This document shows, piece after piece, positions 56,938 to 64,000 of a DNA stretch of 64,000 nucleotides. The position numbers and the translations under genes are program-made. The stretch's first letter is position 1. Each line of letters opens with the position of its first letter. Origin of the DNA: Terana coerulea (Eukaryota > Basidiomycota > Agaricomycetes > Polyporales > Phanerochaetaceae); the NCBI GenBank assembly GCA_024811115.1, contig JAKOGH010000296.1, positions 62,001-126,000 of the forward strand, in the 5' to 3' direction. Below the pieces are notes generated by a model that saw only the letters and a list, made by a program, of their open reading frames with translations, was not told where the DNA came from and made no database searches.

Positions 56938-59900
56938 ATGGCCCAACAAGGTATGTCACATGAAAGCTTCGACTGTTCCCTCGACTGTATTGAATTCTGT
57001 AAGCAGATATCCCAGACATGGACGCGATAGGGCAGACGATACAACGCTTAAGAGGGGAACGGGATGCTTTACGCGAGGAGAGAGATTCGTTGCACCGCGA
57101 TTTCGATTTCTTCAAGGTCGAAACAAGGTTTACGACTGAGAGTTTGCAGAAGCAACTACGAGGAGCCTTGGCAACCTCTACTTCATCCGCACCCACTCAT
57201 CATAATCAACACCATTCGCACGGTTGGCAAGCCGAACATAACGGGCGAGTAGCGATGGTGTCGTTCCTTGTCGCACAACATCTACAGTCGGCACAAGACC
57301 ACGATAGCTCAAGACTAGCATCGCTATCGCTCGCGGTTACACGCGCTGAGGCACGTGCCTCTCAAGCAGAGAAGGCCCTAAAGGAGAAGAACACTGAGAT
57401 TCGTCGCATTCGGAGCGAGGACGCCGAAATGCGGGACTGTTTGACCACCACGGAGTTCAAACTAACAAGCTCGGAATCGAAGATGGCCGACCTCTCTACC
57501 CTCGTACAGCGACTCGAACAGGACCTACAGCAGGAGCGCACGGACCTTGAAGAGGCAGGTGCAACTCTTGCGCGAGCCGAGCAACAGATAGTGGATCTTA
57601 CAAAGAGTCTGGACGACGCAGAGTCCCGAGCACAGCTCTCTGTCATTACAAGTCTCGCATCTCGAGCAGGACTTGCGGGCCGCCAAGGACGAGCTTGCGG
57701 AGTCCGAAGCACGGTACAGCACCCTCCAGCAACAGCAGCTCGCCGCGATGTCGTCGAACGAGGCAACCAAAGCCCTTCGCAGGCAGATTGAGGACCTTGA
57801 GGCACGTGTCTTGCGTCGTACAGAACAGATTGGCGTCCACCAGCACGACATCAAGAAGCTCGAGCTCAACTTGCGGCTACAGGAAGACCGAGTTGCGGAG
57901 TTGACGGCGGATATCGAGGTGTTGGAGACTGAGAAGACGGCGATGGTGGAGGACTGCCGGACAACCAGGGAGGAGCGCGACGTTGCCCTTCAGCGTTGCG
58001 AGGTTATGGAGGAGAATGTGGAGATGATTGACGCACAACTGGCTACAGCAGATGAGCAGAGGTCCTTGGAGCTGCGCTCAATGGTCGACGTGGTCATGGA
58101 CTCGGTCGCGAAACGGAGGACGGCATCTCGAGCCCTTGGCATCGCTGTCTCCAGAGCAGCGCTGAACGAAGCACAGTTCACAGCGGAGCTTCATGAGGTT
58201 CAACAAGCCGGTGTACTTGCCCACTCGCACGCGGAACGGGTGACCGCAGAGCAGAACAGCGCAATCGAGTCGCTCCAGGAGATGACCCTACGCCTTCAAG
58301 CTTCCGAGCGACAAAATGCAGACGCCTATACCCAGTCGGAGCAAGCGACCGTGGCTTTGGCGACCGTGTACAGTCAGTTGCGCAGGACAAGCACGTCGCT
58401 GCACGCCCTCCGAACCGACCGAAGCTCTCTTCATACCCAGCTGGATGCCGTTCGTGCAGGCCTCGAGACGAAGCTCACTGAGCTAGCCGCCTTACATTCA
58501 CAACATGAAGCTCTCCGTCTCCGATCCACCGAGGAATCTGAGGATGCACGGAGTCGACATGCTCAGGAACTTTCCGAGTTGGAGACACGCTACCACACCC
58601 TGCAGGCAGCGCACGACAGCCTCGATGCGCAGCACGCGAAGACGGTGGCCGAGCTGGCCCGTGCGCAAGACCAGGTTCGCGCATACATGTCCGACAGCAC
58701 CGACCGTGTGTCAGAAGAGAACACCCTTCGCACGGAATTGGAGGAGGTGCAGCGCAAGTACCAGGCCGACGCCGATGCGCTGCGCGCCGAACTGGCCAAG
58801 GCAAGTGAGGAGCTCGACGCGGCACACATACGCCAGGCTGAGCTCGAGTCTGCGCACCGACAGGCACTCGAGGACGTGTCCGCTATGCGCGAGGACCTTC
58901 AGCAAAGCCTCACGGAGACCCTCGAGAAGCTCGCGGCGAGCCAGAAGGTCGAGTCCGAGGCCTCCGACGCTACCAACAAGCTCTCCGCGGAGACGGACAC
59001 TCTGCGGGAACGGCTGGCTAGTGCGTCCAAGACGCTCGAGGACATCACGGCCGCCCGGGACGAGCTGCTCGCGGAGCACAGCGGCGCGCTCAAAGAGCTC
59101 GAGGAGAAGAGAGTCGAGGCTGAGACGCTGCTGCGCGCGAAGGAGGACCTCGAGATGCAGGTTGAGAACGCCCAAACTATTCAGGCGGCGGACCTCAAGA
59201 TACTCGAGACCCGCTTAGAGGACGCCGCATACACGAGGGCAGACCTACAGACGTCACTCGCGGATGTCGAGCTTCGTCTGGACGAGACCGCCTGTGCGCG
59301 GGACGACCTCGAGGCACGTCTCTCAGAGGCCAACGCGACCGTCGAGCAGCTCCAGGTCGACCTAAAGGCAGAGACCGAGCACCGGGTGCGGGATGCGGAG
59401 CAGCATGCGGCGGACCTGCAAGCCGCCAAGGAGCACGGCGACCGCGCGCACATGGGCCAGAGCGAGCTTCAGGAGGAAATTGTGGCCCTACGTGGCCATG
59501 TCCAGGAGGCGGAGGCGGCGATGCAGGACTTGCAGGAAGAGAAGCTGCATCTGCAGACTGAGATGACCGGACTCGAGGCAGAGATCCAGCGCTCGTTGTC
59601 GTTGCAGCGCCACCATGAGAGCCAGATCCAGGAAGGGTACGTACTGCTTTGACATATGCGCTTCATTGTAGTCTGACGGAGGCTGTAGGCACCAGCAGAT
59701 CGCCGCGCTCAGGGAGCAAGTCGAGCGCACCCGGGCAGACTACGTTCGTGCTGAGAAGGAGGCGAAGACTGCTGAGATCAACCTGTCTTTGCAGGCGGTT
59801 CAGCATGAGAAGACCGTCAGCGACCTTCGGAAGGAGCTGGCGGCTCTGCACGAAACCTCGAAACTGGCGGAAACTGTGGCTGACCTCCGGGAGAAGAACG

Positions 59901-60987
59901 AGGAAATGGAGGAGCTCCTGAGGGCGAAATGTGCAGAGATCGAGGAGAACGACGATCGGTTCATCGTGTATGTTGCAATCCAGATTCATACCATATCTAC
60001 GACGCTGAATTTTGGACAGGTTGATCAAAGAGAAGAAGAAGCTGACCTCCAAGGTCGAATCTCTCACTCGCAAGGCCAAAGCTCTGCAAGAAAAGCTGGC
60101 AGCTGGCAGCCGTGACTCGACTCCCAAGGCGATTCCCCTGCCGACAGCCTCGACATCGGACGCTCCCGTCGCGTCAACATCTGCACTTGCTCAGGTTGCG
60201 CCTGCCTCATCACGGTCTCCTGTTGCATTCTTCCAGCCGACTGCATCCACCTCCACCTCCCATCAACGAGCGGCAACATCGCCAGCTCCTGTTTCTCGAC
60301 CCAAGACTCCCGGAAGCACGGGCGCCCCCACAGTCTTCAAAGCACGGACGCCAGAATCCCGACGGAGGTCCTCCCAGCCTCAGTCGACCCAGCGACCATC
60401 TCAGCCTGCCTTCCAGCCGTATCAAGACACCTTCCAACCCCCACCCCTTCCAGGAAGCCTTCCATCCCTCCGAATCCACCGTCGGCAAGAAACGCCGCGC
60501 GCCAGACGATTTCGAAGACTGCGAGAGCGTCCCACCACAGGTGTTCACAGCCGACAGCCTCCCCAGCACCAGCCACGACAACACAACGACAAGTACGCCA
60601 CGAGTGCGCCGGGCGCTGCAGAGCGTCCGCGCGGGCTTCACGCCTGTGCGAAGCCAACCATCGCGCGCGTCGACAGCGGCAGCGGGGCCCACGCCGTCAT
60701 CTCCACCGCGCTCACGAAGATCGACGGCGGGTGCGGCGGGCCCAGCGGCGATCGCGGATGTGACGAACAGCCCCGCGCTCCAAAGCGGCGGCGAAGGCGA
60801 AGCGGGGATGGCTCGGCGCGATACGCGGTGGGCCGGCTGCGCGCAGCGCTGCGTCGTCTGCGAGGCCGCAGAACGCGGCGCGGTGACACCTCTGGCGCAT
60901 GTGGTCTTCTTCCGTTCCTGCAATACCTCGCATACCACACAGGACTTAGCACGTCGCATAGGTCATCTCTCACAAATGTATTGCTAG
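56938..60987 (+). CDS. Long coiled-coil protein, function unknown
   Basis: About 1,270 residues. Exon 1 is MAQQ (56938-56950); exon 2 from 57006 reads DIPDMDAIGQTIQRLRGERD. The protein is then almost continuous heptad-type Glu/Ala/Leu/Arg helix to about 60.1 kb (e.g. LEQDLRAAKDELAESEARYS, ELEAVQRKYQ-like stretches, LIKEKKKLTSKVESLTRKAK). Introns lie near 59640-59690 and 59970-60017. The C-terminal 290 residues are Ser/Thr/Pro-rich, with a basic-acidic patch KKRRAPDDFEDCES and VRRALQSVRAGFTPV. Two extra bases break the frame: one near 57630-57650 and one in the C run 60438-60442, where removing one C gives FQPHPFQEAFHPSE. Candidate roles are cytoskeletal, spindle-pole or Golgi scaffolding, but no diagnostic domain was found. 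The last 50 residues, after 60.85 kb, look poor and may be out of frame. Confidence 0.75.
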
Positions 60988-61210
60988 ACATCATTGTTTA
61001 TTTCTCCGGTTTAGTTAGTTCAAGTATTCATTTTTCCCTCGACCCTCAATTTTGTGTGAAAACAGGTTAGAACGCCACAAAGCAGCGCCGCTCCCGATAT
61101 GGTAAGGAGCGCATCAGTTGCGATCAGTGCTGTGCCAGGCGCCACATATTCAGCGTTCGCACCGCATATACGCTTTGGAAGCCACGGATACGAGATGGAG
61201 TCGCGTACGT

Positions 61211-62716
61211 TCATGATTGTGGTTTGTACGTGGCAGCAAATATATCTGCCACTTCCTCTGCGGCGCCCCACGATTGTTGATATCCCGCCGGCCTGTCATT
61301 TCCCTGGTCAGCGATACGTTCGCAGCCTAGCATGCAAAAGCACCTACCCAAACCCGTATGCGTGTATCACCAAGAAGTCATGTTTTTCCCCAGAATGGCT
61401 CGGGCAAAACTCGCTCTCGAGCGGCAACTTGAACCACTCCGCCTCGATCCGCGCGCCGCCTTTTCTCGCCGGTCTCAGCCCCACATTGTGGCCGAGGATC
61501 TTCGTTTCGGGGTCCTTGAGCTGCGGGGCGCGAGCTCCAAGCATCGGGTCCAGATGTTCCGCGCGGTGTCGAAATCGACGGACAGGTCCCAGTTGTTCTC
61601 TTGGAAGGTACCGCCAATGAGGACGTGCCCCTGTGGGGAGGGCCGCGGGATCATGTAGGTTGCTTCGCCAGTCGGGACACTGCCTATTCGGAAGGAGATT
61701 TAAGAGTAACGAGGGACATACGGGTATGGATTGACTTACTGAGCCCAAGAGGGTAGGATAGGAACTCTTGGACGCCTGGTGCATACGCCAAGATCGTCTG
61801 CCCGCGGATAGGGTAGACAGTCGTGTCTTGTACTCCGATTAGAGACCTAGCACCTGAGATACGACTGTTAATCATTCCATCCAAAACTATCGTGATAAAT
61901 ACGCACCCAGAGCTGTCGCATTGATGAGCACGCCATTGGGCCCTGCGATTTCTGCCGCTTCCCCGATGGAGTACACCCTCTTGCGGATAAAAGACACGCC
62001 CCGAGCATCGAGCTCTCCTTTCAGCCAAGGTAGGTACAGCTGCGGGTTCAAAGAGACTGTGGTAAAAGCGACGCCTGTTGAGGCTCCGGAAGGCACTTCC
62101 TCCGGGTTGAGAATCCGGAACTGTACGATTGATTGGCATGTGCTGTTGTGAAAACTCGATGGCACGTACTTCGCGGACTATGTCTTTGTACCAAGTATTC
62201 TCATCCGCAATTTCTTCCGTATAGCAGATGCGCGAGGGGAGGGTCTGCGCCAGCGTTGCTGTTCAGAAGTCGATGGATGGATGGGATAAGCCCCTCTGAC
62301 TTACTCGGACAAGGCCTGAAGGTATCATATCCCAAAGCTTATTGCTGTTCACGGAGTATCTTGTGAGCATGGTGTCCCGGTACCACACACATGAAGCAGA
62401 CGACTAACAATGTCTTCGACTCCATCCTGTATTTCCGCTCGTCATATCCGCCGATGGGTGACCAATCCGCGCCCTATTTCAAGGCTGCCTGTCAGTTCGC
62501 TTGAGCTTCTGACTGCTACCCACATGAACTTACAGCCCACGGACTCGCCCAAGCCTGCGAATTCAAATCGGCGTCTTCAGGCAGATCCCTCGCCACCACG
62601 GTGAACTTGTATCTCGGGTATCGCGTCGAGAGGACATGAGCAGTGGTGAGGCCAATGACACCCGCACCGAGAATGACCACATGCGGGCAGCTTGAAGAGG
62701 AGGTTTCACTCGGCAT
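61211..62716 (-). CDS. DAO1: D-amino-acid oxidase (FAD-dependent)
   Basis: Oxidises D-amino acids to keto acids with release of ammonia and hydrogen peroxide, usually in peroxisomes. Start at 62716: [20 protein letters not shown], containing the FAD-binding GxGxxG as [12 protein letters not shown]. Then QAWASPWA, joined over an intron to [20 protein letters not shown], a conserved DAO block. Next [60 protein letters not shown] and [14 protein letters not shown]. The C-terminal region includes [40 protein letters not shown] and [20 protein letters not shown], ending TYKPQS at 61211. No SKL-type peroxisome signal is present, which is unusual but not exceptional. Several GT-AG introns; no frame break was found. 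Confidence 0.92.
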
Positions 62717-63663
62717 GGTGTTGGTGAACAAGTCGATGAATAAAATCAAGCATTGGACAGCGAGAAGCCTTGGGGGAGTTCAGAAGCCTGTATGGCCCTC
62801 ATATAGTCAAGCATCGCAATTTGAATCAATGCGCAGAGGCTGGAGTCACTTCGGCATCGTTATCGGCAATGGTTGGGGATTGAGTTTTGGTCTGAGGGAG
62901 ATAAGATAAGATGCGGTTTAGGATCGTGTTTTCCCACGCTCACATTGATAAACAATGCGCTTTGGCTGCATTTGGGCGCTTCGTATGTCTGCCGTGAACG
63001 TTTACCTTGTTCTTTCAATTCACGAACGTCCTCTAGCCTGGCTCTTCTACACTGAACGTGATGCATAGCCATGAGGACCTGACAACATTGGGCCGAATGT
63101 TCTCTCACGTAGTGAGCAGCGGCGTCCTTCATCGACGAGGGCGCGCACGTCAGCTGGTGCGCTCTAGTGTGTGAATTCAGGCTCGAGATGACCCTGAGGT
63201 GCGCTGGACCCTACGCTTTGCCTACGCTGACTTGGCTTCTACACTCGAACGTGACCCCAGGGCTTCGCCACGTCCTCAACCAGGCCCTCAGGTATATGAT
63301 GCTAAATGCCGCCGTTAACAACGAGAAATGTTCACGTCACCGACCACTGGCATATATATATGCGCATCTGCCACCCAATCATCGCCGCTGCGTCTGCGCA
63401 TGTGAGCCTTCGAAAACGTTCTAAACTTATATTCAGCCCCCCGCAGTTACTTAGTCGCCGTAGGGCGTCCGCAATCTAGACTGACTTGCGCACGTTCGTC
63501 GCGAGTCGTAAGCTGTGTTTTCGTACTTCTCGACGCTCGTCCATCAGCTCACACGAAGATGCATGATAGTGATGCGAATATTTAACCGACGCGACTGCTA
63601 TGCTGTCACCGTTGAGGACCCTTCGCTCGCACTTTTCCTCTCCGTCACCGCGAGGGCTCAGTG
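62717..63663. other. Intergenic, divergent promoter region
   Basis: About 950 bases between D-amino-acid oxidase (-) and the right-edge secreted-protein gene (+). A weak TATTTAA lies at 63578-63584. A minus-strand frame at 62860-63132 is not supported. Confidence 0.5.
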
Positions 63664-64000
63664 ATGCGTGTCTCGACTCTCCTGGCACCGGTCGTCTACG
63701 CCGGCGTGGCCATGGCTGCCGCGCCCAACGCGGGCCCCGTCACGCTTGGGCCGTCGTCGTTCGCCGTAAAGGGCGTTTTCCCCACTTCGGTGTTTTCTTC
63801 GTACTTCCATAATCCGACGGCAACGTCCGCGCAACCACAGCCCGTTATCTCCGATCCTGTGACTGTGAGTTGGGTTCTGGCTTCTTGTAGCTGCAGCAAC
63901 CTAATCTGAGAGGATCTGTGCAGCACGAGATATATCCGTTTGGCTTGACGGACCCTCACCATATTCCTCAAGTAAGTCAGACCTTCTCATCTTCTCGGCT
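63664..64000 (+). CDS. Secreted protein, N-terminal part only (3' end outside window)
   Basis: Exon 1 63664-63864 encodes the signal peptide MRVSTLLAPVVYAGVAMAAA, then a mature region with VTLGPSSFAVKGVFPTSVFS, SYFHNPTATSAQPQPVISDP. Exon 2 63924-63971 reads HEIYPFGLTDPHHIPQ and ends at a GTAAGT donor. The visible part matches the N-terminal style of basidiomycete secreted proteins, but no catalytic motif falls inside the window, so no function is given. Confidence 0.75.

Noticed and set aside
57362..59730. Several minus-strand frames opposite the coiled-coil gene
   Set aside because: Ser/Arg/Leu-rich mirror images of the Glu/Ala-rich coding strand.

Overview
The window is a stretch of a filamentous basidiomycete genome, most likely a polypore-type wood decayer (Agaricomycetes, Polyporales). 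The reasons are: dense genes with many 45-75 nt GT-AG introns, four polyporopepsin-like secreted aspartic proteases, a DUF6533 membrane protein (a basidiomycete family), and fungal versions of riboflavin synthase, class I myosin, a UCS myosin chaperone, Trm6, dynactin p27, a PXA-RGS-PX sorting nexin and a tomosyn/Sro7 protein. No bacterial-type operons, CRISPR arrays, phage genes or rRNA were seen. Gene models were spliced by hand from reading frames, splice signals and recalled family motifs; no database search was run.

Layout. 1-480: 3' end of a GH5 exo-beta-1,3-glucanase (+). 855-1742: riboflavin synthase (+). 2027-4005: unknown basic/coiled-coil protein (+). 4225-5807: F-box protein (-). 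6664-7629: single-pass membrane protein (-). 8786-10561: aspartic protease A (+). 11135-12721: DUF6533 multi-pass membrane protein (+). 13261-17993: class I myosin (-). 18473-20586: UCS-domain myosin chaperone (-). 20960-22873: Trm6 (+). 23042-24504: mitochondrial carrier, Oac1 type (-). 24847-25581: dynactin p27 (-). 25995-30129: PXA-RGS-PX-nexin-C sorting nexin (+). 30997-32734: secreted RNase T2 (+). 33102-34782: unknown protein with a zinc-cluster-like cysteine motif (-). 36171-36260: intron-containing tRNA-Trp-like gene. 36800-39197: membrane-anchored aldehyde dehydrogenase of Msc7 type (-). 39426-41171: RING-H2 ubiquitin ligase of RNF126 type (+). 41418-43137, 44282-45943 and 47993-49663: aspartic proteases B, C and D (-). 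51303-52144: NTF2-like small protein (+). 52221-56436: tomosyn/Sro7/Lgl protein (-). 56938-60987: long coiled-coil protein (+). 61211-62716: D-amino-acid oxidase (-). 63664-64000: 5' end of a secreted protein (+).

Themes. Seven products look secreted (glucanase, four proteases, RNase T2, and the gene at the right edge), which fits a saprotrophic secretome. Proteases C and D lie in two diverged tandem copies of a roughly 3 kb unit that includes upstream non-coding DNA. A 483 bp element with perfect inverted repeats and TA flanks sits at the junction between the copies. A second group (myosin I, its UCS chaperone, dynactin p27, sorting nexin, tomosyn) serves actin motors and membrane traffic; myosin I and the UCS gene are direct neighbours.

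Caution. At least 16 places in otherwise well-preserved genes show single-base frame breaks. About 11 are one-base insertions, many inside short homopolymer runs. This looks more like uncorrected sequencing indels than gene decay, and it affects how every 'broken' gene below should be read.
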